A DNA stretch of 64,000 nt from Psychroserpens jangbogonensis (GCF_000797465.1 NZ_JSWG01000009.1:186001-250000); one strand, 5' to 3'; positions 53,415 to 62,329 are shown, counted from the first letter of the stretch. The notes: a model not told the origin generated them from the letters alone. Numbers and translations are program-made.

Positions 53415-54776
53415 ATGAAGACTAAATATCACATCTTGCTTATTGTCCTTGGAATCTTTTTGTTTTCCGGGAACACATATGCTCAAGTCGATTTTAATAA
53501 ACGACCAGATGATGATTTAGGAAATTATGAAGATGCTTACCAAGAGCACTTTTTCGAGGCCTTAAAACAAAAAGGAATTGAAAATTACCAACGCTCGGTT
53601 GATGCGTTACTAAAATGTATTAAAATTGATGATGCAGATCCTACACTGTTTTTTGAGTTAGGAAAAAATTATAAAGCTCTTAAAAATTTTGGTGCTGCTG
53701 AAGACGCACTTAAAGAAGCCATTTCAAAATCTCCAGAGAATGAATGGTTCTTAGATGAACTTTATGATGTCTATATGCAGCAAAATGACATAGATAAAGC
53801 ATTAAAAACGGTTAAGCAACTGGTGAAATTTCATCCAGACTACAAACAGGATTTAGCGAGTCTTTACATTGAAGCCAAAAAGTATAAAAGCGCACTTCAA
53901 ATTCTTGATGAACTTGATGAAGAATTTGGATATAATCAAGACAGAGATTTTTTACGGAATCAAATTTATGATTTGACAGGCAATGATGATGATCGCATTG
54001 AAAACCTTGAAGATCGTGTTAAAAGTAATCCTGAAGATGAAGCAAATTATCTTAGACTTATTTATAGATATAGTGAAACAGGTGATATTGAAAAAGCATT
54101 TGATACTGCCAAAGATTTGCTAGAATCAAATCCAGAATCACAATTAGTTCATTTAGCGCTATACAAATTCTATTTAGACGGTAATAATACAGAAGCAGCT
54201 ATTAGCTCGATGAAGACTGTGTTAACGAGTCCAAATATAAAACCTGAAGCCAAGGCTAAAGTGTTAAGCGATTTCGTAAATTTTGTATCTAAAAATCCTG
54301 AATACGAACCTCAACTTGTCGAAATAACAGCTTTAATTGATGATAATAAAAGCGCTAAAACATTAAAAGAATTAGCACAATATCACCTTAAGGTTAATGA
54401 TAAAGAAAAAGCGTTAGGATATTTTGAAGAGATTTTAGAAGAAGACCCCAATGATTTTAATACCATTAAAGATGTGCTTTTGTTACAATTGGATTTAAGC
54501 AAGGATGCAGAAGCTGCAAAATTAAGTGCAGAAACATTAGAATTGTATCCAGCGCAACCTATTTTATATTTAGTTAATGGTGTTGCAAACAACAAATTGA
54601 ATCAACCCGAAAAAGCCATTGAGAGTCTAGAAATGGGAACTGATTTTGTAGTTGATGATCCCAAAATGCTTTCCGATTTTTATACCCAATTAAGTATGGC
54701 GCACAAGCAAAATAATAATATTACCAAATCTGAAGCGTTTGCTAAAAAGGCAGAAGCATTGTCTAAACAGCAATAA
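53415..54776 (+). CDS. Exported tetratricopeptide repeat protein
   Basis: The 453-residue protein has a signal peptide (MKTKYHILLIVLGIFLFSGN, cleavage near TYA-QVDF) and then TPR helices throughout (for example LFFELGKNYKALKNFGAAED and LALYKFYLDGNNTEAAISSM). No enzyme domain is seen. It is a periplasmic scaffold by type; its neighbours DUF4292 and EnvC-like genes hint at envelope assembly. I start at ATG 53415 rather than a TTG 39 nt upstream because the signal peptide begins there. Confidence 0.88.
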   Translation: MKTKYHILLIVLGIFLFSGNTYAQVDFNKRPDDDLGNYEDAYQEHFFEALKQKGIENYQRSVDALLKCIKIDDADPTLFFELGKNYKALKNFGAAEDALKEAISKSPENEWFLDELYDVYMQQNDIDKALKTVKQLVKFHPDYKQDLASLYIEAKKYKSALQILDELDEEFGYNQDRDFLRNQIYDLTGNDDDRIENLEDRVKSNPEDEANYLRLIYRYSETGDIEKAFDTAKDLLESNPESQLVHLALYKFYLDGNNTEAAISSMKTVLTSPNIKPEAKAKVLSDFVNFVSKNPEYEPQLVEITALIDDNKSAKTLKELAQYHLKVNDKEKALGYFEEILEEDPNDFNTIKDVLLLQLDLSKDAEAAKLSAETLELYPAQPILYLVNGVANNKLNQPEKAIESLEMGTDFVVDDPKMLSDFYTQLSMAHKQNNNITKSEAFAKKAEALSKQQ

Positions 54777-54780
54777 TGTT

Positions 54781-55563
54781 ATGAAAACCTTTAAACTCAG
54801 TATTGTCGTTCTTTTAATTTGTCTTGCAGCATCATGCAAGTCAGCAAGAACAGTTGCTAGTTCTGGAGAAATTAATAGTAGCCTTTCTGCCAAACAATTG
54901 ATAAAGGAAAACACAAGACAAGATTCTAAATTTAAAACACTACAGGCAAGAGTTAAGATTGATTACACTCAAGACTTACAAGAACAAGGTTATACAGTAA
55001 CTCTCAGAATGGAAAAGGACAAAACCATTTGGATTAGCGCAACTTTGGGTTTAGCAAGAGCAATGATTACACCTGATGAGGTGAGTTTTTATGATAAAAT
55101 AAATAACCAATACTTTAAAGGTGATTATACATTACTTAGTAATTTATTAGGAGTCGAACTTAATTTTAAGAAGGTTCAAAGTTTGTTGTTAGGCGAGTCT
55201 CTTTTCAATTTAAAAGACGGAAAGTATATTGTAGACTCTACGAGCAAGTCTTACATTTTGCAACCTAAAGAACAAACAGTTTTATTAGAACTTTTTCTAT
55301 TATTAAATCCTTCTCATTTTAAAATGGACTCACAGCAATTGCTACAACCATTAAAGAAACGATTCCTGCAAGTAGATTATCTAGCTTACCAAGATGTAGA
55401 CAAGGAGATTTTGCCAAAAGACATTAAAATTATTGCAGTTGAAGATAATGATGAAGTCATCATTGCTATGGAGTATAAATCTGTATCTCTTAATGAAGAG
55501 ATTCGCTTTCCATTTAAAATACCTTCAGGATTTAAAGAAATTATATTAGACGATGCGCAATAA
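54781..55563 (+). CDS. DUF4292 lipoprotein
   Basis: The 260-residue protein has the lipobox LAASC with Cys19 after MKTFKLSIVVLLICLAA. The mature part has the DUF4292 layout, with KTLQARVKIDYTQ, WISATLGLARAMITPDEV near 95 and FYDKINNQYFKGDY, a LolB/LptE-like beta-sheet fold in my view (inference). It probably acts at the outer membrane. It lies 4 nt downstream of the TPR gene and overlaps the EnvC-like gene by 11 nt. Confidence 0.85.
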   Translation: MKTFKLSIVVLLICLAASCKSARTVASSGEINSSLSAKQLIKENTRQDSKFKTLQARVKIDYTQDLQEQGYTVTLRMEKDKTIWISATLGLARAMITPDEVSFYDKINNQYFKGDYTLLSNLLGVELNFKKVQSLLLGESLFNLKDGKYIVDSTSKSYILQPKEQTVLLELFLLLNPSHFKMDSQQLLQPLKKRFLQVDYLAYQDVDKEILPKDIKIIAVEDNDEVIIAMEYKSVSLNEEIRFPFKIPSGFKEIILDDAQ

Positions 55564-56779
55564 ACCAACCTACATCATTTTATTGTTATGCTTGTTTTTA
55601 AGCATTCCTTTAGCTAATGCTCAAAGCGGTAAGCAGAAGGAACTTGAAGCGAAACGTCAAAAGTATCAAAACGAACTAAAGCAGATTAATGCACTCTTGT
55701 TTTCAGATAAGAAAAAAGAAAAATCCTTAGTGTCATTAGTTGAAGATTTGAGTTACAAAGTGAGAGTAAGGCGTAATTTGATTAAAGTAACAAACGATCA
55801 AGCGAATCTCTTGACGCGTGAAATTAATGCAAATCAAAATGAGATTACCAGTTTAAGAGACCAGCTAAAAGAATTAAAAGATAGTTATGCTGCTATGGTT
55901 GTTAAGTCATATAAGAGCAAGTCTGAACAAAGTCGAGTCATGTTTTTGTTGTCTTCAGATAATTTTAAACAAGCGTATAAACGGTTGCAGTATATAAAGC
56001 AATATGCTAGCTATCAAAAGGAACAAGGTGATCTTATAAAAACAAAGACGCTTAAACTTCAAGAGCTTAATACCGATTTATTACGTCAAAAAAAGGACAA
56101 GGATAAATTGGTTTTAGAGAATAGAGAAGTAAAGAAGCAATTGGAGATTGAACTCAAGGAGCAAGAGGAGTTGATGGTTTCAATTCGAAAGAACCTAAAT
56201 ACATATGCTTCTCAAGCTAAGAAAAAACAGCAGGAAATAAATAGAATTGATCGAGAAATTGATCGCTTAATTCGTGAAGCAATTGCAGCTTCAAATAAGA
56301 AAGCGGGAAAAACAACAACGTCTACAAGTAAGTTTGTGTTAACTCCTGAATCTAAAGCACTCGCTAGAAACTTTGAATCCAATAAAGGGAAATTACCTTG
56401 GCCAGTTGAAAAAGGCGTTGTAAAGGTAAAGTACGGCAAGCAACCTTCAGCAATTGACAGGACAGTTACTATAAATAGTCAAGGTGTTAAAATAGCGACT
56501 CAAAAAGGCACTAAAGTAAGAGCTGTTTTTGATGGTGAAGTATCTCAAATTTTAGTGATTCCAAATGCCAATCCTGTAGTGATGATACGTCATGGTAATT
56601 ATATTACTGTGTATAAAAATATGTCAAAAATTTACGTCAAAAAAGGCGATAAAGTCACTACAAAACAGGAAATAGGAGAAGTGTTTACTAATCGCTCTAA
56701 TGGTGAAACTATGTTAGGTTTTGGTGTTTATAAAGATTCTAAAACACAAAATCCAGCAAGTTGGTTGTTTAAGATGTAA
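55553..56779 (+). CDS. EnvC-like murein hydrolase activator with degenerate LytM domain
   Basis: The 408-residue protein has a signal peptide (cleavage near ANAQS), a long coiled coil (about 25-240) and a C-terminal LytM/M23 domain (about 290-408: LPWPVEKGVVKVKYGKQPS, GVKIATQKGTKVRAVFDG, MIRHGNYITVYKNM). The zinc-ligand positions of active M23 peptidases (HxxxD and HxH) are not present: the first is SAIDRTV and the last MLGFGVY. This matches EnvC/NlpD-type activators that switch on amidases during cell separation rather than cutting themselves. Confidence 0.92.
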   Translation: MRNKPTYIILLLCLFLSIPLANAQSGKQKELEAKRQKYQNELKQINALLFSDKKKEKSLVSLVEDLSYKVRVRRNLIKVTNDQANLLTREINANQNEITSLRDQLKELKDSYAAMVVKSYKSKSEQSRVMFLLSSDNFKQAYKRLQYIKQYASYQKEQGDLIKTKTLKLQELNTDLLRQKKDKDKLVLENREVKKQLEIELKEQEELMVSIRKNLNTYASQAKKKQQEINRIDREIDRLIREAIAASNKKAGKTTTSTSKFVLTPESKALARNFESNKGKLPWPVEKGVVKVKYGKQPSAIDRTVTINSQGVKIATQKGTKVRAVFDGEVSQILVIPNANPVVMIRHGNYITVYKNMSKIYVKKGDKVTTKQEIGEVFTNRSNGETMLGFGVYKDSKTQNPASWLFKM

Positions 56780-56784
56780 CCTTA

Positions 56785-57294
56785 TTACTCAAATAAGGCT
56801 TTTAACTCTGTAGCGTCACTTGGTTTCATTTTACCAGCAAGAACCAAACTTAATTGTTTACGACGTAAAGCACCTTCGAAACGTTCTTTCTCTAAAGCAG
56901 TTTCTGCAATAAGCTGAGGGACTTTTACTGGACGTCCTGTTTCGTCAACAGCAACAAAGGTGTAAATAGCTTCATTAGCCTTAATGCATTCACCAGATTC
57001 TCTGTCTTCTATCCAAACATCCATGTACACTTCCATAGAACTAGTAAATGCACGAGATACTTTGGCTTCAACAGTCACCACACTTCCTAAGGGAATAGAT
57101 CTGTTAAACGCAACATGGTTTACAGAAGCTGTAACTACAATTCGTCTACTATGACGTCTAGCAGCAATACTAGCAGCACGATCCATTCTTGCTAAAAGCT
57201 CACCTCCAAAGAGATTGTTTATTGGATTGGTTTCACTAGGTAAGACCAAATCGGTCATTATGGTTTTAGTCTGAAATGCTGTTTTTGGTTCCAT
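56785..57294 (-). CDS. Acyl-CoA thioesterase (hotdog fold)
   Basis: The 169-residue protein has the hotdog acyl-CoA hydrolase pattern: NPINNLFGGELLARMDRAAS near 24-43 with the catalytic Asp, VTASVNHVAFNRSIPLGSVV near 54-73, and YTFVAVDETGRPVKVP near 112. It hydrolyses acyl-CoA, chain length unknown. I chose ATG at 57294 (MEPKTAFQT); the upstream in-frame ATG would place the promoter-like element inside the gene. Convergent with the EnvC-like gene, 5 nt apart. Confidence 0.9.
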   Translation of the reverse strand: MEPKTAFQTKTIMTDLVLPSETNPINNLFGGELLARMDRAASIAARRHSRRIVVTASVNHVAFNRSIPLGSVVTVEAKVSRAFTSSMEVYMDVWIEDRESGECIKANEAIYTFVAVDETGRPVKVPQLIAETALEKERFEGALRRKQLSLVLAGKMKPSDATELKALFE

Positions 57295-57312
57295 CAACTT
57301 TTTAATTTCATG

Positions 57313-57320
57313 CAAAGGTA
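57313..57320 (-). promoter_or_regulatory. candidate -7 element for the thioesterase gene
   Basis: Minus strand reads TACCTTTG, followed by CATG, about 18 nt before the chosen ATG. This supports the downstream start codon. Confidence 0.5.
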
Positions 57321-57478
57321 AGATGATTTTCAATCTTAGCTAAGCGATTTAATAAATTAAGACTATAAAAATTTTAGCCTCATTTAAAACTAATGTTCAC
57401 TCAACAAGATATAGACTTTACTATTTGTTATTTTTAAAACTTGACAAACTGCCATATGTTTACGGTAAGCTAAATATA

Positions 57479-58081
57479 ATGAAACGAAATATAATTTTTT
57501 TAAGTTTAATAGTGACAGTGTTTGCGTGTAAAGCTCAAACACCTGTGGTTTCTTTAGATACATATTATCAAGATACAGTAGAAGGCGCTTATTTTAAAGA
57601 TTTAAATAACGAGCTTAATAAATTTGTTGGAACATGGGTTTACAATGATGGAAACACAACCCTTGTAATTTAGCTCCAGAAAGTTGAACAGAATTATAAT
57701 GGTGAATGGTATGAAGATATGTTAATTGGCGAATACCAATATATAGAAAATGGAGTTGAAGTATTTAATTCACTTTCTAGATTAAATAGTTCATTAGTTA
57801 ATAATGCACAACATTATTTAGATGGAAATCAGCTTTTAAAAAAGATGCAAACCATTATATGTGATGACTGTGATATGGCCGAAAGGCGAGTATTATTATT
57901 TTTTAGCGATCCGGAAAGAAAATACTTACATAATAAATTAGCAGTACGTTATGTAGATGATAAGGGAGTTGAATCAATTGAAATTCAATTAGTGTCTGCT
58001 GGTAGTTATGTGTCTCCTTATGATAATGCTCCAAAAGAGCCTAGAGTTCCTTATGGTTCTTATACACTAATAAAACAATAA
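57479..58081 (+). pseudogene. DUF6705-like lipoprotein gene broken by one in-frame stop
   Basis: The reading frame from ATG 57479 begins with a lipobox-like MKRNIIFLSLIVTVFACKAQ and runs to a TAG at 57671-57673, then continues in the same frame (LQKVEQNYNGEWYEDMLIGE) to the stop at 58079-58081. Both halves belong to one 200-residue protein resembling the flavobacterial family I recall as DUF6705 (GTWVYNDGNTTL and LIGEYQYIENGVEV). A single base change (for example AAG to TAG) would make the stop. A sequencing error cannot be excluded. Confidence 0.75.
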
Positions 58082-58119
58082 AACTAAAAAGCGCTTTTTA
58101 GTTTTATTGTTTTTTTTTT
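58077..58119. terminator. Perfect 32-bp palindromic bidirectional terminator
   Basis: AATAAAACTAAAAAGC at 58077-58092 is followed at once by its exact reverse complement to 58108, then by a run of T. It lies between two convergent genes and overlaps the last codon region of the upstream one. On the plus strand the T tract gives an intrinsic terminator; on the minus strand the same stem is followed by weaker T-rich sequence. Confidence 0.85.
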
Positions 58120-59059
58120 AATCTAAAGCTTTAACCAATAACCAAGCTTCTCTATTGTGCTCACGTTTTACTTGACGTAACGCTTGTAAAGCTTCTATTC
58201 TATCAGAATAACTAGCATATACGACTTGGTGAAGTCCGTATTTATTGGCTCCAATTTTTCTAGCCTTATAACCTTGAGCTCTAAGTTGATCAACTTTTTT
58301 GTCAGAATTAGCTTCTACTCTAAAAGCACCAGCAACAATATGGTAATTACCTGTTTGTTGTTTTTCTACTGAAAGTGTAGCAGCAGGTAATGGGTTATCT
58401 ATAATAAAAGTAGCTTCTTGTACTTTAACATCTAATCGCTGATTAGCTTCTTCTTGAGCTAATTGATTATGGTTCTCAATTCCATTTACATAATAATTAG
58501 AAGCTGCAAAACCTCCAACTGTCAGTGCAATTAATGCAATTGCAGCATATTTTAAGTACGGACGAGATTTGCGTTTTTCTGGAGTAATAGTAAGCGGAAT
58601 CACTTTTTCGATAGCCTCTGCTTCTTCTTTATAAACTTCGCGAGTAATATCTACAGACGTCAATTGAGATAATCCAAATGCATCTGTTAAGTAATTGATA
58701 TGAAGTGAAGGTTCAAAGTTAATTTTTCCTTCTTTATTCAAGATCAACTCTCCAATATTTTCAAACGCAATCGTTTCGCCTTCAACTAAATAGGATTTAA
58801 TTGATTTGACATGCTTCGCTATTTTTTCAACTGCAACTTCATAAGGTAACTTCTCAACATCAGCTATATAATTTGCTAATAAACCATCATTGTTTTGTAA
58901 TTGCTCGTTAAAAGACAAGGCTTTTTTTGGAGGATAAAAGGCATGAGTAGTTTCGTGAATTTTTGCCGATACACGATGCGTTAAAAATGCACCAAACGCA
59001 GGTACAGTAACACAATCGTATCTATATAGTAAATCGCTGATGTAAGTCTCTAGTTGCAT
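58118..59059 (-). CDS. HU-domain and SPOR-domain membrane protein
   Basis: The 313-residue protein starts with two HU/CCDC81-like segments (MQLETYISDLLYRYDCVTVP to about 105, including VPAFGAFLTH), followed by a membrane helix (YAAIALIALTVGGFAASNYY near 160-180) and a C-terminal SPOR domain (YHIVAGAFRVEANSDKKVDQ to LLVKALD). SPOR binds denuded peptidoglycan, so this links a cytoplasmic DNA-binding-type domain to septal wall. I start at the ATG at 59059, since the promoter-like element would overlap the longer alternative start. Confidence 0.9.
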   Translation of the reverse strand: MQLETYISDLLYRYDCVTVPAFGAFLTHRVSAKIHETTHAFYPPKKALSFNEQLQNNDGLLANYIADVEKLPYEVAVEKIAKHVKSIKSYLVEGETIAFENIGELILNKEGKINFEPSLHINYLTDAFGLSQLTSVDITREVYKEEAEAIEKVIPLTITPEKRKSRPYLKYAAIALIALTVGGFAASNYYVNGIENHNQLAQEEANQRLDVKVQEATFIIDNPLPAATLSVEKQQTGNYHIVAGAFRVEANSDKKVDQLRAQGYKARKIGANKYGLHQVVYASYSDRIEALQALRQVKREHNREAWLLVKALD

Positions 59060-59064
59060 AGAAA

Positions 59065-59072
59065 CAAAGTTA
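59065..59072 (-). promoter_or_regulatory. candidate -7 element for the HU-SPOR gene
   Basis: The minus strand reads TAACTTTG ending 5 nt before the ATG at 59059, so the transcript could be leaderless or nearly so. Confidence 0.5.
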
Positions 59073-59160
59073 AAAAAATTTACGCGCGAATAAAACATCC
59101 ACTTAAGTATTTATTAACAAGGGAATTTTTGTTATTTTCATAGAAAATAATCTATATTAA

Positions 59161-60261
59161 ATGACAGATGACGATATTATTTTTGTTTTAGCATTGCAGC
59201 ATGTTCCAAAGATTGGAGATGTTACAGCAAAAAAGTTGATCAATTTTTGTGGTTCTGCGGAAGCTGTATTGAAAGAAAAACGACATCATCTCGTTAAAAT
59301 TGATGGTATTGGAATGAATACTATAAAAGGTTTATATAATTCTGAGCATATTAAAGCTGCAGAATGCGAACTACAGTTTATTAAAGAAAATAAGATCTCT
59401 TGCTTGTATTTTACGGAAGATATTTATCCAGAAAAACTAAAACATTGCATAGACGCACCAATATTATTGTTTCAAACAGGAAACGTGAATCTAAGACAAC
59501 AGCGCATAATAAGTATTGTTGGTACACGGAAAATCACAACTTATGGCATTGCATTTTGCAAAAAGTTAATTGAACAATTAGCGCCTTTTAACCCAATAGT
59601 TGTGTCTGGTTTCGCTTATGGAACAGACATTACTGCACAAAGGGCAGCAATGAAACATAACTTACAAACCATAGGTTGTTTGGCGCATGGATTAAATCAA
59701 ATTTACCCAAAAACACATAAGAAGTATATCGCTGAGGTCGAAAAACATGGCGGATTTCTAACTGATTTTTGGAGTTCAGACACTTTTGATAGAAACAATT
59801 TTTTAAAGCGGAACCGCATTATCGCAGGAATGAGCCAAGCGACTATAGTTATAGAATCTGCCGAAAAAGGAGGAAGCTTAGTCACTGCAGATATAGCAAA
59901 CTCATACAATAGAGATGTATTTGCAGTTCCTGGACGTGTCACTGATAGTCAAAGTCTTGGTTGTAATAATCTAATCAAATTTCAACTAGCTCATGTCTTA
60001 TCGAATCCTTTGGATATTCCTTATATTTTAAATTGGGAGCTAGATACTAAACAACCAGTTATTCAGAAACAATTATTTGTTGAGCTCACTTCCGAAGAAA
60101 AAGTAATCTATAATTATTTAAAAGATAATGAGAAGCAACTTCTAGATAGTATTGCTTTAGAGTGTCAAATGCCAATTTTTAAAGTGGCAAGTGTTTTATT
60201 AACTATGGAGTTAAAAGGCGTGACACGACCACTTCCAGGAAAACTATTTGAGCTTGTTTAA
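59161..60261 (+). CDS. dprA: DNA-processing protein DprA
   Basis: DprA binds single-stranded DNA during transformation and loads RecA. The 366-residue protein has an N-terminal HhH-like region (ALQHVPKIGDVTAKKLINFC), the Rossmann-like fold with ISIVGTRKITTYG near 118-130, VVSGFAYGTDITAQRAA near 147-163 and ESAEKGGSLVTADIANSYNR near 237, plus a C-terminal winged-helix-like domain. It is divergent from the HU-SPOR gene and overlaps the next minus-strand gene by 18 nt at its 3' end. Confidence 0.95.
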   Translation: MTDDDIIFVLALQHVPKIGDVTAKKLINFCGSAEAVLKEKRHHLVKIDGIGMNTIKGLYNSEHIKAAECELQFIKENKISCLYFTEDIYPEKLKHCIDAPILLFQTGNVNLRQQRIISIVGTRKITTYGIAFCKKLIEQLAPFNPIVVSGFAYGTDITAQRAAMKHNLQTIGCLAHGLNQIYPKTHKKYIAEVEKHGGFLTDFWSSDTFDRNNFLKRNRIIAGMSQATIVIESAEKGGSLVTADIANSYNRDVFAVPGRVTDSQSLGCNNLIKFQLAHVLSNPLDIPYILNWELDTKQPVIQKQLFVELTSEEKVIYNYLKDNEKQLLDSIALECQMPIFKVASVLLTMELKGVTRPLPGKLFELV

Positions 60262-60426
60262 TTTGTCGCGTTCAACAAAAAAGTGAACCAAATTAACTAT
60301 TATAAGTATAAAGGCAATAGCAATAAGAACCCAGTCAATTCTGTCCTTTTCAGAACCAATTCTTGAAGCAATCAATAATACCATTGCAGCGGTATTTAAA
60401 ACAGTAAACCAGATTAGTTTTTTCAT
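60244..60426 (-). CDS. Small two-helix membrane protein
   Basis: The 60-residue protein has two hydrophobic helices (LIWFTVLNTAAMVLLIA and WVLIAIAFILIIVNLVHFF) and charged ends. It follows trpS by 1 nt in the same direction, supporting expression, while its 3' end overlaps dprA. I recognise no family. The function is unknown. Confidence 0.65.
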   Translation of the reverse strand: MKKLIWFTVLNTAAMVLLIASRIGSEKDRIDWVLIAIAFILIIVNLVHFFVERDKLNKLK

Positions 60427-60427
60427 C

Positions 60428-61396
60428 CTAATAGCCTGTTTTTGCTCTTACACGTTTAAGCACATCATTAGCAACAGTTCTTGCTTTTTCAGCTCCAATA
60501 GCTAAGGCATCATCAACTTCATTAAGATTAGCCATATAATGATCATAACGTTCACGTTGTTTGGCAAATGTTGAAAGTATTGATTCATACAATGCTTGTT
60601 TTGCGTGACCATAACCATAACCACCATTTTCGTAGTTAGATTTCATAGTTTCAATTTCAGTTTCTAAAGCCAATAATTTATAAATAGCAAAGCAGTTACA
60701 AGTCTTCCAATCTTTTGGGTCTTCTAAAGGCGTGCTATCTGTTTCGATAGACATGATTTGCTTTCGTAGTTTTTTTTCTGGTAAAAAGATATTGATGATA
60801 TTACCTTTACTTTTACTCATTTTAGCACCATCAGTTCCGGGAATCAACATGGTATCTTCTTGAACTTTTCCTTCTGGTAATACAAATGTTTCTCCCATTT
60901 TAGCATGAAAACGGGCAGCAACATCACGTGTCATTTCTATGTGTTGTAACTGATCTTTTCCAACTGGAATAATTTCAGAATCATACAATAATATATCTGC
61001 AGCCATCAACATAGGATATGAAAATAGTCCAGCATTTACATCTTCTAATCGATCTGCTTTGTCTTTAAAACTATGTGCAAGAGTTAATCGTTGGTAAGGA
61101 AAGAAACAACTTAAATACCAAGATAATTCGGCAACTTGAGGAATATCACTTTGTCTGTAAAATACAGTTTCATGAACATCTAATCCAAATGCTAACCATG
61201 TGGCTGCGGTAGAGTAGGTGTTTTGACGAAGTGTTTCAGCATCTTTTATTTGTGTTAGTGAATGCATATCTGCAATAAATAAAAACGATTCATTTTTTTC
61301 ATCGTTTGCCATATCTATTGCTGGCATTATTGCGCCTAAAATATTACCTAAATGTGGTGTTCCTGTACTTTGTATACCTGTAAGTATTCTTGCCAT
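60428..61396 (-). CDS. trpS: Tryptophanyl-tRNA synthetase
   Basis: TrpS charges tRNA-Trp. The 322-residue class I synthetase has the HIGH-like motif in TGTPHLGNILGA near 11-22, PVGKDQLQHIEMTRDVA near 143-159, and KMSKS in GAKMSKSKGN near 192. Length is normal. A TACCTTTG element sits upstream and the small membrane protein gene follows. Confidence 0.97.
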   Translation of the reverse strand: MARILTGIQSTGTPHLGNILGAIMPAIDMANDEKNESFLFIADMHSLTQIKDAETLRQNTYSTAATWLAFGLDVHETVFYRQSDIPQVAELSWYLSCFFPYQRLTLAHSFKDKADRLEDVNAGLFSYPMLMAADILLYDSEIIPVGKDQLQHIEMTRDVAARFHAKMGETFVLPEGKVQEDTMLIPGTDGAKMSKSKGNIINIFLPEKKLRKQIMSIETDSTPLEDPKDWKTCNCFAIYKLLALETEIETMKSNYENGGYGYGHAKQALYESILSTFAKQRERYDHYMANLNEVDDALAIGAEKARTVANDVLKRVRAKTGY

Positions 61397-61454
61397 AATT
61401 ACTTTCCGCGAAAACGGAAATATATTTAATTACTATTTCAACTTATATCGTCAG

Positions 61455-61462
61455 CAAAGGTA
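61455..61462 (-). promoter_or_regulatory. candidate -7 element for trpS
   Basis: Minus strand reads TACCTTTG, matching TAnnTTTG, about 58 nt before the trpS ATG and within the 113 nt divergent gap with plsC. Confidence 0.5.
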
Positions 61463-61509
61463 CTTTTTTTAGTAGAATTGTTGAATTAAATTGAGTAGTT
61501 TTGAGCCAC

Positions 61510-62274
61510 ATGAAGCTATTTAAGTACATCTTTTGGGTTTTATATCGAATCTGGTTCTACATTTTAGTAGCACTTCCGATTATTTTTCTATTCCCAATAC
61601 TTGTTATTTCTATTCTTAAAGAATCTTGGTATCCATTCTTTTTCAAGATTGCTCGTTTCTGGGCACGTTTTATTTTGATTGGCATGGGTTTTAATGTAAA
61701 AATTGAAAGAGAACAAATTCCTGAAGCTACAAAAAGCTATATGTTTGTTGCTAATCATACCTCGATGGCAGATATTATGCTCATGTTGGTTACTGTAAAA
61801 AATCCGTTTGTTTTTGTAGGTAAAAAGGAGTTGGCTAAAATCCCATTGTTTGGTTTTTTCTATAAACGCACAAGTATTTTGGTCGATAGAAGTAGTCTTA
61901 AAAGTAGACAAGCTGTTTTTCTGAGAGCACAACGACGACTAAAACAAGGAATGAGCATCTGTATTTTTCCGGAAGGAGGAGTGCCAGACGAGCAGATTAT
62001 TATAGATAATTTTAAAGATGGAGCATTCAGAATGGCTATAAATCATCATATTCCTATTGTACCTATTACTTTCGGAGATAATAAAAAACGATTTTCATAT
62101 ACTTTTTTCAGCGGAAGTCCAGGCCTTATGAGAGCTAAAATTCATAAGTTCATCACTACAGAAGGATTGGCTGTTGAAGACACAAGGAAGTTAAACGTAG
62201 AAGCACAAACTCTAATTTTAAACCAATTATTAGAATTTAATAAAAACCAAAAAGCTACTCTTGGCACAGAGTAG
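61510..62274 (+). CDS. plsC: 1-acyl-sn-glycerol-3-phosphate acyltransferase
   Basis: PlsC acylates lysophosphatidic acid in phospholipid synthesis. The 254-residue protein has N-terminal membrane helices, the HX4D motif in NHTSMADIML near 79-88, the FVGKKELAKIPLFG block and the EGG motif in IFPEGGVPDEQ near 151-161. I use ATG 61510; a TTG 9 nt upstream is possible. The stop codon lies inside the terminator stem. Confidence 0.93.
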   Translation: MKLFKYIFWVLYRIWFYILVALPIIFLFPILVISILKESWYPFFFKIARFWARFILIGMGFNVKIEREQIPEATKSYMFVANHTSMADIMLMLVTVKNPFVFVGKKELAKIPLFGFFYKRTSILVDRSSLKSRQAVFLRAQRRLKQGMSICIFPEGGVPDEQIIIDNFKDGAFRMAINHHIPIVPITFGDNKKRFSYTFFSGSPGLMRAKIHKFITTEGLAVEDTRKLNVEAQTLILNQLLEFNKNQKATLGTE

Positions 62275-62280
62275 CTTTTA
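62250..62280 (+). terminator. Intrinsic terminator overlapping the plsC stop codon
   Basis: AAAAGCTACTCT at 62250-62261 pairs exactly with AGAGTAGCTTTT at 62268-62279 over a 6 nt loop. The TAG stop of plsC at 62272-62274 is in the right arm, so the terminator is encoded within the C-terminal codons. Read on the minus strand it may also stop the outer-membrane protein transcript. Confidence 0.8.
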
Positions 62281-62329
62281 AGTTGTTATTGCTAATCAAC
62301 ACAATAACTATCTAACCAACTAAAAAAAC

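Noticed and set aside
57671-57673. Recoded stop (selenocysteine or pyrrolysine) in the DUF6705-like gene
   Set aside because: The codon is TAG, no recoding element or supporting gene is visible, and a simple nonsense mutation explains it.
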